Positions 45,198 through 54,067 of a DNA stretch of 64,000 bases are shown piece by piece. Made by a program: the position numbers and the translations under genes. The first letter of the stretch is position 1, and every line of letters begins with the position of its first letter. The DNA is from Telluria mixta (GTDB taxonomy: Bacteria; Pseudomonadota; Gammaproteobacteria; Burkholderiales; Burkholderiaceae_D): contig NZ_CP119520.1 in NCBI RefSeq assembly GCF_029223865.1, forward strand, positions 4,898,001 to 4,962,000, written 5' to 3'. Under the pieces are notes generated by a model. The model had not been told where the DNA came from. It saw only the letters and a list, made by a program, of their open reading frames with translations, and did not search any database.

Positions 45198-46487
45198 ATG
45201 ATCCATCTATACAAGTCCACGGCGCTGCCGGTGGCCGGCCTGAGCGGATTCGAGACGCCGCTGGGCGAAGAGGAAAACGCGATCCAGCAGACGGTGCACC
45301 GCTTCGCGCGCGATGTCATGCGCCCGATCGGCCGGCAGCTCGACCGCATGACGCCGGAGGAGGTCATCGCGCCGGGTTCGCCGTTCTGGACCGCGATGTT
45401 CGAAGGCGCGCAGCTCGGACTCGATCCGAGGCTGATCGCGCAGTTCCCGCCCGAGATGGCCATCCGCATCGAATCGCTCGTCGGCGAGGAGCTCGGCTGG
45501 GGCGATCCCGGCCTGGCCATCGCGATGGGCGTGGCGACCGCACCGCTGATGATGGCGCACGCGGTGGGCAACCAGGAACTGGTCGACATGTGCACCAACA
45601 AGATCGGCTGCTGGATGAACACCCAGCCCGACCGTGGCTCGGACGCCGCGATCCTGCAGCGCGAGGAGCTGGGCGCCGGCGGCCGGCAGCCGGTCGGCAA
45701 CGTCACGGCCAAAGTGGGCGCGGACGAAATCGTCATCAACGGCCAGAGCTCGGCGTGGATCTCGAACGGATCGGTGGCGCAGGTCGCGCTCGCGTACATG
45801 GCTGCGGATTACGGCGACGGCTTCTACGGGACCGGCGAGAAGAGCACGTTCACGAACGGCATCGCCATGATCATCCCGCTCGACCTGCCCGGCATCTCGC
45901 GCGGCAAGCCGCTGGACAAGATCGGCCAGCGCGCGCTGCCGCAGGGGGAGATCTATTTCGACAACGTCAAGGTGCCCAAGCGCTTCGCGATCGCGCTGCA
46001 GGACGACTACCTCGGCAACCTGGCCTCGACGTGGTCGTACGCCGGCACCCACATGAGCCAGGTCTTCGTGGGCGCGGCCCGTGCGGCGTTCGAACTCGCG
46101 CTGGCCTACTGCCACGAGCGCAAGCAGGGCGGCATTCCGCTCATCGACCACCAGATGACGCAGCTGCGCCTGGGCGACATGCTGCGCCGCCTGGAAATGG
46201 CGCGCGCCGTCGCGCGCCGCAGCCTCGCGTACGCGCGCACGTCGCCGCAGAGCCATCCCTATGTGACGGCGCAGGCCAAGGTCAGCGTGACGGAAGAAGC
46301 GATGAAGATCACGCACGAAGCCATGCAGCTCCTGGGCGGCAATGCCACGACGCGCGAATATCCGATCGAAAAGATGTTCCGCGACGTACGCTCCGCCCTG
46401 ATCGAGGACGGCGAAAACTACGTCCTCACGTCGCGCCTGGGCGTGCTGGCCGGGAAGCTGTACCAGAACGGCTGGACGCGGGAATGA
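45198..46487 (+). CDS. acyl-CoA dehydrogenase-family protein
   Basis: 429 residues. ACAD fold: an N-terminal helical domain (IQQTVHRFARDVMRPIGRQLDRM), the middle beta domain (CWMNTQPDRGSDA..., IVINGQSSAWISNGSVAQVALAYMAAD, with the usual ING-SWISNG pattern) and a C-terminal helical domain (AMQLLGGNATTREYPIEKMFRDVRSALIEDGEN). Expected to use FAD to form an enoyl thioester; the catalytic base cannot be assigned with certainty because IEDGEN replaces the common IYEGT. GAGGAGA lies upstream. First gene of an operon with a membrane protein that overlaps it. Confidence 0.85.
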   Translation: MIHLYKSTALPVAGLSGFETPLGEEENAIQQTVHRFARDVMRPIGRQLDRMTPEEVIAPGSPFWTAMFEGAQLGLDPRLIAQFPPEMAIRIESLVGEELGWGDPGLAIAMGVATAPLMMAHAVGNQELVDMCTNKIGCWMNTQPDRGSDAAILQREELGAGGRQPVGNVTAKVGADEIVINGQSSAWISNGSVAQVALAYMAADYGDGFYGTGEKSTFTNGIAMIIPLDLPGISRGKPLDKIGQRALPQGEIYFDNVKVPKRFAIALQDDYLGNLASTWSYAGTHMSQVFVGAARAAFELALAYCHERKQGGIPLIDHQMTQLRLGDMLRRLEMARAVARRSLAYARTSPQSHPYVTAQAKVSVTEEAMKITHEAMQLLGGNATTREYPIEKMFRDVRSALIEDGENYVLTSRLGVLAGKLYQNGWTRE

Positions 46488-47227
46488 CCATGCCTGCACA
46501 CCCGAACCACGCCACGCGCTTCACCGGCTGGGCCGCGATCGTCGGCGGCCTGTTCGCGTATGCGAATGTCGGTCTCGTCGTCGCCGCGACGGGCGGAAAC
46601 GTGGACACGATCCTCACCGGCTCGCTCATGCTGGCCTTGCCGGACGACGCGCGCGCCCTGTTCCGATGGGGGATGTTCGCCGACATCCTGGGCTTCTACC
46701 TGCCGGTGCTCGCCATCGGCGGCTACCTCTGGCGCCGCTTCCGCGACGAGGCCGGGGCGCTGGGCGACATGGCGCTGATGGCCATTACGCTGTATGCGGT
46801 CGTCGGGATCGGCGGCGCGGCCATCCAGCTGGCGGCATTGAACCCCCTGGCGGCGCTGCATGCGGCCGGAAACGAGGCGACGCGGGCCGCCGCGGAGGCG
46901 GCGTGGACCGCCGTCGCGCACCTGAGCCAGCGCGGCCTGTGGTGGAGCGAAGGGCCCGTCGTGCTGTTCTGGGGCCTCGTCGTGGGCGCTCAGCTAAGCC
47001 GGGAAGAGTGGGGCAGGCCGCGGCTCATCCTGCTGAAGATCACGGGCTGGGGATTCGCGCTGTTCTTCGTGGCGGGGATGTTCCCGGCGCTGAGCCTGTT
47101 CATGAACCTCATGCTCGTCGTCGTCGTGCTGGTGTTCCCGTTCTGGATGCTGTCGTTCGGCGCCCAGCTGCTGCGCCACGCGCGCCATCTCCCCGCACGC
47201 GCACGCACGCTGCCCGCGGAAACCTGA
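46484..47227 (+). CDS. polytopic membrane protein, function unknown
   Basis: 247 residues, about six transmembrane helices (WAAIVGGLFAYANVGLVVAA; FADILGFYLPVLAIGGYLW; MALMAITLYAVVGIGGAAIQLAAL; GLWWSEGPVVLFWGLVVGA; LLKITGWGFALFFVAGMFPALSLFM; LMLVVVVLVFPFWMLSF). Resembles small DUF4386-like membrane proteins in size and helix pattern, but no firm family match. Starts in an ATGA overlap with the dehydrogenase stop, so it is co-translated with it. Confidence 0.72.
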   Translation: MTMPAHPNHATRFTGWAAIVGGLFAYANVGLVVAATGGNVDTILTGSLMLALPDDARALFRWGMFADILGFYLPVLAIGGYLWRRFRDEAGALGDMALMAITLYAVVGIGGAAIQLAALNPLAALHAAGNEATRAAAEAAWTAVAHLSQRGLWWSEGPVVLFWGLVVGAQLSREEWGRPRLILLKITGWGFALFFVAGMFPALSLFMNLMLVVVVLVFPFWMLSFGAQLLRHARHLPARARTLPAET

Positions 47228-47245
47228 CGTTCGCAACGCTGCTGC

Positions 47246-47273
47246 AACGGCACACGACCGTGCCTTTTTTTTC
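47246..47273 (+). terminator. terminator after the dehydrogenase operon
   Basis: GGCAC (47249-47253) pairs with GTGCC (47260-47264), a short 5-bp stem, followed by eight T. Separates this operon from the DUF1329 operon, which has its own copy of the shared element. Confidence 0.5.
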
Positions 47274-47292
47274 AACTTAATGTTTGTACGTT

Positions 47293-47319
47293 TGTCCTAA
47301 GTTTAGTAGTATGTCCTAA
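47293..47319 (+). promoter_or_regulatory. TGTCCTAA-N11-TGTCCTAA element, second copy
   Basis: Two perfect TGTCCTAA half-sites 19 bp apart, 40 bp upstream of the DUF1329 gene. Bases 47291-47304 match those before the acyl-CoA dehydrogenase operon exactly, and most of the spacer is shared too. Confidence 0.6.
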
Positions 47320-47358
47320 AAATATGCGGCGACGCCGCGAATTCAACAGGAGACGCAA

Positions 47359-48723
47359 ATGAGCTTCAAGACGATGTTTCTCGGCGCCGCCATGGTGCTC
47401 GGCGCCACGGCCCATGCCACGGCCGGCGAGCAGGAAGCGGCCAGGCTCGGCAAGGACTTGACCCCGGTGGGGGCCGAGCGCGCCGGCAACAAGGACGGGA
47501 CGATCCCGGCGTGGACCGGCGGCGACATGAAGGCGCCGGCCGGCTGGAAGACCGGGGCGCCGCGTCCCGACCCCTACGCCGGCGACAAGCGCCTGTTCTC
47601 GATCGACGCGTCGAACGTCGACCGCTACAAGGACAAGCTGGCGGCCGGCCAGGTCGAGATGGTGAAGTCGATCCCGGGCTACCGGATGGACGTGTACCCG
47701 ACGCACCGCTCCTGCGGCTATCCCGACTACTTCTACGAGCGGACGAAGAAGAACGCGGCGACCGCGAAGCTGGCCGCCAACGGTCACGACCTGGCCGAAG
47801 CCATCGGCGCCGCCGTGCCGTTTCCCGTGCCGCGCAACGGCGCGGAGGCGATCTGGAACCACAAGCTGAGCTGGCGCGGCGAAGGCTTTTCGTCGCACTT
47901 CTCGGCGTTCATCCCGCCGAAGGGCGGCGACGGCATCGGCGAGGCGATCTCGCAGGACGAGTGGGAGATGTCGCCGATGTGGTCGCCGTCGAACAAGGGC
48001 ATCGCCGACGCCCGCAACATCGAGTACCAGCTGCTCAACGTGTTCACCGGACCGCCGTCGATCGCGGGCGACGCCACGCTCGCGCAATACAACTTTGCCA
48101 AGCCGAACGACGTCTGGCTGTATTTCGCCAGCCAGCGCCGCGTGCGCCGCGCGCCCACTTACCAGTACGACGCGCCGATCCTGAACACCGAGAACCTGGA
48201 GATCGTCGACCAGTACCTGCAGTTCAACGGACCGCTCGACCGCTACGACTGGAAGCTCGCCGGCAAGAAGGAGCTGTTCGTCCCCTACAACACCTACCGC
48301 CTGAATGCGCCGGCGAACAAGGTCGCCGACGTCGTCAAGCCGAAATTCTTCAACCGCGATCTCGCCCGCTACGAGCTGCACCGCATGTGGGTCGTGGAAG
48401 CGACGCTCAAGGAGGGCATGCGCCACATGTTCCCCAAGCGCACCTTCTATATCGACGAAGACACCTGGACGATCCTCGTCGAAGACATGATCGACGCCCA
48501 GGGCAAGGTCTGGCGCACCACCGAGATGGGACCGTACATGGCGTGGGAAGTGCCGGCCTGCGTCTGGGCCGCCAACACGAGCTATGACCACGTGACGGGC
48601 CGCGCCGTGCTCGACCGCGTGCTCGCGGGCGGCAAGGAACCCGACTGGCTCGCCGCGCGCGAGGGACGCCTGAAGGCGGGCACGTTCGAGCCGGACGGCC
48701 TGCGCCGCGCCACGACCCGATAA
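47359..48723 (+). CDS. DUF1329-family periplasmic protein
   Basis: 454 residues. Signal peptide to about residue 22 (FLGAAMVLGATAHATA), then the DUF1329 opening (EQEAARLGKDLTPVGAERAGNKDGTIPAWTGG) and repeated beta-rich blocks (SFLYASQRR-like YFASQRRVRRAPTYQYDAPIL; YELHRMWVVEATLKEG; YIDEDTWTILVEDMID). The family folds like lipoprotein carriers and is nearly always encoded with DUF1302 and an RND protein, as here. Suggested role: carrying a hydrophobic compound across the periplasm, which is inference. Confidence 0.9.
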   Translation: MSFKTMFLGAAMVLGATAHATAGEQEAARLGKDLTPVGAERAGNKDGTIPAWTGGDMKAPAGWKTGAPRPDPYAGDKRLFSIDASNVDRYKDKLAAGQVEMVKSIPGYRMDVYPTHRSCGYPDYFYERTKKNAATAKLAANGHDLAEAIGAAVPFPVPRNGAEAIWNHKLSWRGEGFSSHFSAFIPPKGGDGIGEAISQDEWEMSPMWSPSNKGIADARNIEYQLLNVFTGPPSIAGDATLAQYNFAKPNDVWLYFASQRRVRRAPTYQYDAPILNTENLEIVDQYLQFNGPLDRYDWKLAGKKELFVPYNTYRLNAPANKVADVVKPKFFNRDLARYELHRMWVVEATLKEGMRHMFPKRTFYIDEDTWTILVEDMIDAQGKVWRTTEMGPYMAWEVPACVWAANTSYDHVTGRAVLDRVLAGGKEPDWLAAREGRLKAGTFEPDGLRRATTR

Positions 48724-48752
48724 ACCAACGACACGAACAAGGGGATGCGGAA

Positions 48753-50666
48753 ATGAAGACACGTGATGATGTGGACGCGAGGCTGGCACGTACGCTGGCC
48801 TGCACGGCGGTGCTGGGCACGCTGGCGGTGGCCGGACCGGTCCATGCGGCCGAGTGGCCGCTCGCGAACGGCTGGTCGGTGAACCTGGATTCGACGGTGT
48901 CGTTCGGCCTGGCCGTGCGCACGTCGAAACCGGATTGCCGCAACGTCGGCAACGACAATGGCGGTTGCGTCGGCGACGCGGTGACGCCGCTGCAGGCGGC
49001 TTACCCGGCCGCGTATTCGATGAACCTCGACACGCTGCGCCTGAACCAGGATCTGGGCAACCTGCACTACAAGAGCGGGCAGGTGGTGTCGGCCAACCTG
49101 CAGTACACGGCCGACCTGTTCGTGAAGGGGACGGACGGCTGGAGCGGCCTGCTGCGCGGCGTCGCCAACCACGACTTCGCGATCGACCGCACGAAGCGCG
49201 GCCCGCTCGATCCGGCGGCGCGGGATTTCGCGGTCAGCAATCCGCGCTGGCTCGACGCCTACGTGACGAAGGAGTTCGACATCGGCGCACAGCAGGCGCG
49301 TATCCGCGTCGGCAACCAGGTCCTGAGCTGGGGCGAGGACCTGTACATCACGGGCGGCGTGAACTCGATCAACCCGATCTACGTGCCCGCCGCGCACCAG
49401 CCGGGCACGCCGCTGAAGAACCTGTTCATCCCGGCGCCGATGGTGTCGTTCAGCACGTCGCTCGCGCACGGCCTCGGCCTCGAGGCGTTTTACCAGTGGA
49501 AATGGAAGGGCTTCGAATTCGACGCGCCGGGCACGTTCTTCTCGACCAGTAACTTCGCCGGCAAGGGCGGACGCGGGATCTACCTGCCGACGTCCGTCCT
49601 GAACGCGGCCGTCGCGCCGTTCGGCGTGGGGCCGTTCCCTGCCGGGACGATCGGCAACACGGGCACGGTCATCACGGGACCGGATCCCGCCACCGGCGTG
49701 CCGTACGGCCGCCGGCTCGGCTTCGGCGAGCTGGCGGATCCCGCCGTCAATCCGGCCGGCGCCATCCTCGGCACCGGCACCGTCATCCCGCGCGCGGCGG
49801 ACCGCGCGCCGCGCAACGGCCAGGGCGGCATCGCCTTGCGCTACCAGCTTCCCGAGTCGGGCAATGAGCTCGGCCTGTACTACATCCGCTACGACGACAA
49901 GGTGCCGTTCGCGAGCTACCAGGTCACTGGCACGACCGCCAATCCCTTCGGCTGGGAAGCGGCCCTGGACTATGGCCGCAACCGCAGCCTGTTCGGCGTG
50001 TCGTACAACTTCCAGGCCGGCGAGTGGGCAGTCGGCACCGAGCTGTCGTACCGGCCGCGCGATGGCGTCGCCCTCGATCCGAGCGCCGTCATCGACCCGC
50101 GCAATGCCCACTACTGCAACGCGCTGGCCGATTTCACCGCGGCGCCCGTCGGCACGTATTGCCGCGGCTGGGTCGACACGCGCCACGTCCAGCTGCACCT
50201 GACGGGCATCCACATCCTGTCGCCATCCGGCTCGCTGGGCGGCCTGCTGCGCGCGCTGGGCGCGAGCGAAGGGACGATTACGGCGGAGACGGCGGTCGCG
50301 CACTACCCGCGACTGAAGCTCGACGGCAGCGTGCCGTACGCCGTCACGGCCGACTACAGGCTGCCGACGAAGACGTCGTGGGGCATGGTCGTCGCCGGCA
50401 CGGTGACGTACCCGAACGTGTTCGGCACGCGCGCTTCGCTGGCGCCGGACATCGCGATCTCGCAGGGACTGTCCGGCGTGGCGGCGACGGCGCTGCCGGG
50501 CTTCGTCAAGGGCGCGGGCGCCGCGGTACTCGGCGCGACGATCGATTTCAAGGTGAAGCCGGAGACGAAGCTGCGCGTGGACTTCACGCAGAACTGGGGC
50601 GGCGGCGCGAGCAACCTGATGCGCGACCGTGATTTCATGTCCATCAGCCTGACGTCCTCGTTCTGA
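48753..50666 (+). CDS. DUF1302-family outer-membrane protein
   Basis: 637 residues. Starts with a signal region (LACTAVLGTLAVAGPVHAAEWPLANGWSVNLDSTVSFG). The rest is beta-strand-rich, with the DUF1302 blocks RLNQDLGNLHYKSGQVVSAN, RVGNQVLSWGEDLYITGGVNSINP and QFGTSFA-like barrel repeats, and ends in a terminal Phe (SISLTSSF). Predicted outer-membrane channel for hydrophobic substrates. Overlaps the RND gene by one base (TGATG). Confidence 0.88.
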   Translation: MKTRDDVDARLARTLACTAVLGTLAVAGPVHAAEWPLANGWSVNLDSTVSFGLAVRTSKPDCRNVGNDNGGCVGDAVTPLQAAYPAAYSMNLDTLRLNQDLGNLHYKSGQVVSANLQYTADLFVKGTDGWSGLLRGVANHDFAIDRTKRGPLDPAARDFAVSNPRWLDAYVTKEFDIGAQQARIRVGNQVLSWGEDLYITGGVNSINPIYVPAAHQPGTPLKNLFIPAPMVSFSTSLAHGLGLEAFYQWKWKGFEFDAPGTFFSTSNFAGKGGRGIYLPTSVLNAAVAPFGVGPFPAGTIGNTGTVITGPDPATGVPYGRRLGFGELADPAVNPAGAILGTGTVIPRAADRAPRNGQGGIALRYQLPESGNELGLYYIRYDDKVPFASYQVTGTTANPFGWEAALDYGRNRSLFGVSYNFQAGEWAVGTELSYRPRDGVALDPSAVIDPRNAHYCNALADFTAAPVGTYCRGWVDTRHVQLHLTGIHILSPSGSLGGLLRALGASEGTITAETAVAHYPRLKLDGSVPYAVTADYRLPTKTSWGMVVAGTVTYPNVFGTRASLAPDIAISQGLSGVAATALPGFVKGAGAAVLGATIDFKVKPETKLRVDFTQNWGGGASNLMRDRDFMSISLTSSF

Positions 50667-53044
50667 TGATCACGCGCCTCATTTCCCGTCTCGAGACGGC
50701 CCTGTTCGGGCGCCGCCTCGCTTTCCTCCTCGTGCTGGCGGGCTTTACCGCCTTCATGGGGATGAACGCGGCCAAGCTGAAACTCGAAGCCGGCTTCGAA
50801 AAGCAGCTGCCGTCCGGCCACGAGTACATCCGCACGTTCGAGAAGTACCGCGCGCAGCTGTTCGGCGCCAACCGCCTCACCATTGCCGTGCACGCCCGCC
50901 AGGGCGACGTCTGGAACCCGGCCGTGCTCACCCAGGTGCTGAAGGTGACCGACGCCCTGACGTACCTGCCGGGCGTCGACCGCACCAGCGTGACGTCGCT
51001 GTGGACGCCGAACGTGTTCTTCACCGAGATCACGGAAGACGGCTTCCGCGCGGAACCCGTGGCCGGCGGCGACATCGTGCCGGAAAAGCTCACCGGCGAC
51101 GTCATCGCCCAGATGCGCCAGCGCACCGTGGCGGGCGGGCACGTGGGGACGCTCGTGGCGCGCGACCAGACGAGCGCCCTGATCACGGCGCAACTGACGG
51201 ACGTCGATCCGCGCACCGGGGAAAAACTCGACTACATCCGGTTCAACCGGCTGCTCGAGGACAAGATCCGCAAGCCGTTCGAGAACGCCGGCGTGGAGAT
51301 CGAGATCATCGGGTTCGCCAAGGAGATCGGCGACATCGCCGACCGCTCGGACGAAGTCACGCGCTTCTTCATCGTTGCCTTCCTGCTGACGGCGGTCGCC
51401 GTGTACTGGTACTGCCGGTCGATCCGCCTGACCCTGCTGCCGCTCGCGTGTTCCCTGACGTCGCTCGTGTGGCAGTTCGGCACCTTGCACCTGCTCGGTT
51501 TCGGACTCGATCCGCTCGCGATCCTGGTGCCGTTCCTCGTGTTCGCGATCGGCGTCTCGCACGGCATCCAGCAGATCAACTTCATCGTCCGCGAGGTCGC
51601 GCACGGCCACGATTCCTTCGCGGCCGCACGGCACAGCTTCACGGGCCTGCTGATTCCGGGCTCGCTCGCGCTCGTCACGGCGTTCGTCAGCTTCATCACG
51701 CTCGTGCTGATCCCGATCCCGATGATCCGCGAACTGGCGATCACGGCCGCCATCGGCGTGGCCTACAAGATCCTCACGAACCTCATGATGCTGCCGATCG
51801 CCGCCTCGTACTTCCGCTTCACGCCGGAGTATGCCAGGCGCGCGCTCGTGCGGCGCGAGCGGCAGGGGGCATGGCTGGGCGTCGTCGCCCGGGTCGCGCG
51901 GCCGCGCAACGCCGTGGTCATGACGCTCGTCGGCGCCGCGATCTTCGGCGTGGCGTACTGGAAGAGCCAGGGACGCCATATCGGCAGCCTGGAAGCCGGC
52001 GCGCCCGAGCTGCGCGCGGATTCGCGCTACAACCGCGACGCCGCCGCCATCGTCGGCCGCTTCGACGTGGGCCTGGACTGGCTGACCGTCGTGTTCGAGG
52101 CGACGCCGGGGCACCCGGGCGAGGTCTGCTCGCGCGCCGACGAGCTGCTGTTCATCGATGAATTCGCGTGGCACATGGAAGGCGTGCCGGGCGTCGTGTC
52201 GGCCGATTCGGCGGCGGGCCAGCTCAAGCTGTACAACGCGGGGCTCAACGAGGGCAACCCGAAGATGGCCACCGCGACGCGCGATCCGCGCGGTCTCGGC
52301 TCGCAATTCCAGGGCGTGAACAACCGCATTGCCGGCCTGGCGTCGGGCGATTGCCGCGTGCAGGGCGTCAACCTGTACCTGCCGGACCACCGCGCCACGA
52401 CGATCAAGAGCGTCGTGGCGGCCGTGAAGGACTACCGCGCGGCCAACCGCCTCGACGGCGTGAACATCCGGCTCGCGAGCGGCAACGCGGGCGTGCAGGC
52501 GGCCACCGACGAAGTGCTGGAGGCGAGCGAGATGCCGATGATGCTGTACGTGTACGCGGCCATCCTCATCCTGGTGTTCCTCGTCTACCGCGACTGGCGC
52601 GCGATGTTCGCCTGCTGCCTGCCGCTCACGGTGGCGACGTGGATCGGCTACTGGTTCATGAAGGAATTCGAGATCGGCCTGACGGTGGCGACCTTGCCCG
52701 TGATGGTGCTGGCGGTCGGCATCGGCGTCGACTACGCCTTCTACATCTACAACCGGCTGCAGGTGCAGCTCGCGAACGGGCTGGGTTTCACGCAGGCCCT
52801 TGAACTCGCGCTGGCGGAGACGGGACTCGCGACCGTGTTCACCGCCATCACGCTGTCCATCGGCGTGGCGACGTGGACGTTCTCGAGCCTGAAGTTCCAG
52901 GCCGACATGGGGGCGCTGCTGACCTTCATGTTCATCGTAAACATGGTCATGGCGATCACCCTGCTGCCGGCGTTCGCGGCGGTGCTCGAATGGCTGTTCC
53001 CGCGCCGCGGACCGGTACGCATGCCGGCCATCCTGCAGCACTGA
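50666..53044 (+). CDS. RND/MMPL-family transporter
   Basis: 792 residues, about 12 transmembrane helices in two repeats of one helix, a large periplasmic loop and five helices. The sterol-sensing-like helices contain AILVPFLVFAIGVSHGIQQINFIVRE and TLPVMVLAVGIGVDYAFYIYNRL with the conserved Asp of MMPL proton relays. Homologues pump lipids, hopanoids or sterol-like molecules. With DUF1329 and DUF1302 it forms a likely cross-envelope system. Confidence 0.9.
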   Translation: MITRLISRLETALFGRRLAFLLVLAGFTAFMGMNAAKLKLEAGFEKQLPSGHEYIRTFEKYRAQLFGANRLTIAVHARQGDVWNPAVLTQVLKVTDALTYLPGVDRTSVTSLWTPNVFFTEITEDGFRAEPVAGGDIVPEKLTGDVIAQMRQRTVAGGHVGTLVARDQTSALITAQLTDVDPRTGEKLDYIRFNRLLEDKIRKPFENAGVEIEIIGFAKEIGDIADRSDEVTRFFIVAFLLTAVAVYWYCRSIRLTLLPLACSLTSLVWQFGTLHLLGFGLDPLAILVPFLVFAIGVSHGIQQINFIVREVAHGHDSFAAARHSFTGLLIPGSLALVTAFVSFITLVLIPIPMIRELAITAAIGVAYKILTNLMMLPIAASYFRFTPEYARRALVRRERQGAWLGVVARVARPRNAVVMTLVGAAIFGVAYWKSQGRHIGSLEAGAPELRADSRYNRDAAAIVGRFDVGLDWLTVVFEATPGHPGEVCSRADELLFIDEFAWHMEGVPGVVSADSAAGQLKLYNAGLNEGNPKMATATRDPRGLGSQFQGVNNRIAGLASGDCRVQGVNLYLPDHRATTIKSVVAAVKDYRAANRLDGVNIRLASGNAGVQAATDEVLEASEMPMMLYVYAAILILVFLVYRDWRAMFACCLPLTVATWIGYWFMKEFEIGLTVATLPVMVLAVGIGVDYAFYIYNRLQVQLANGLGFTQALELALAETGLATVFTAITLSIGVATWTFSSLKFQADMGALLTFMFIVNMVMAITLLPAFAAVLEWLFPRRGPVRMPAILQH

Positions 53045-53054
53045 GAGGTCCATC

Positions 53055-54029
53055 ATGAAACTCATCCGATTCCTTCCCGGCGCCGTCCTGGCCTTGTGCG
53101 GCGCGCATGCGGCGGCCATCGACGACCCGGCGGTTGCGCCGGTGGCGAAGGGCTGGCCGGTCATCGCGCCGGCGCAGCGCGGCGCCAACGCGGTCCGCGC
53201 GCCGCTGCTGGCCGCCACCCGCGCGGGCAACCGCATCGTCGCCGTCGGCGACCACGGCGTGGTGCTGTTGTCCGACGACGGCAAGACGTACCGGCAGGCG
53301 AAATCCGTTCCCGTCCGTGGGCTGCTGACGTCGGTGCAGTTCATCGACCCGCAGCGCGGCTTCGCGGCCGGTCACGACGGCGTCGTCCTGGGGACCCGCG
53401 ACGGCGGCGAGACCTGGTCGCTGCTGCGTGCCACGCCGGGTGTGGAGCAGCCCATCCTGTCGTTCCACTTCGACAGCCCCGACCACGGCATCGCGGTCGG
53501 CCTGTACGGCTGGGCCATCGAAACCCGGGACGGCGGCCGCACGTGGGCCGAGCGCCACATCGGCACCGGCGCCGACGCCGACCGTCACCTGTACCACGTG
53601 TTCGCGTCCGCCCACGGCACGCTGCTCATCGCGGCGGAGGCGGGGACCCTGTATCGCTCGGCCGACGGCGGCAAGTCGTGGGACACGCTCGCCACCGGCA
53701 ACAAGGGCTCGCTGTGGCATGGCGCGGCGCTCGTCGACGGCACTTTGCTCGTGTGCGGCATGCGCGGCCATCTTTATCGCAGCGCCGACGACGGCCGCAC
53801 CTGGCGCGCCGTCGATGCGCACACGTCCCAGTCGCTGACCGGCATCGCGCAGCTGGCCGACGGCAGCGTGGTCGTCGCCGGCATGGCGGGGACGACGCTG
53901 CGCAGCACCGACGGCGGCACGACGTTCACGTCGACCCAGCGCGCGCAGCAGGAACCGCTGACGGCCGTCGTCGCGATCGGTGCCCGGCCGCCCGCGCTGA
54001 TGTCGATGGCCGGGCCGGTGGCGCGCTGA
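53055..54029 (+). CDS. YCF48/BNR-repeat beta-propeller protein
   Basis: 324 residues. A signal peptide (LIRFLPGAVLALCGAHAAA) is followed by repeated propeller blades with Asp-box-like motifs (SDDGKTY, TRDGGETWSLLRATPG, ETRDGGRTWAERHIG, SADGGKSWDTLATG, SADDGRTWRAVD, STDGGTTFTS). YCF48-type propellers act as assembly or binding factors and regularly follow DUF1302/DUF1329/RND genes. Ten bases after the RND stop. Confidence 0.88.
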   Translation: MKLIRFLPGAVLALCGAHAAAIDDPAVAPVAKGWPVIAPAQRGANAVRAPLLAATRAGNRIVAVGDHGVVLLSDDGKTYRQAKSVPVRGLLTSVQFIDPQRGFAAGHDGVVLGTRDGGETWSLLRATPGVEQPILSFHFDSPDHGIAVGLYGWAIETRDGGRTWAERHIGTGADADRHLYHVFASAHGTLLIAAEAGTLYRSADGGKSWDTLATGNKGSLWHGAALVDGTLLVCGMRGHLYRSADDGRTWRAVDAHTSQSLTGIAQLADGSVVVAGMAGTTLRSTDGGTTFTSTQRAQQEPLTAVVAIGARPPALMSMAGPVAR

Positions 54030-54067
54030 ACACGCAGGGACCTATCCGAACTACGCAGGCAGACATC

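Noticed and set aside
50354-53344. 996-codon minus-strand frame opposite the RND transporter
   Set aside because: Same shadow effect; no recognisable domain and low-complexity charged composition.
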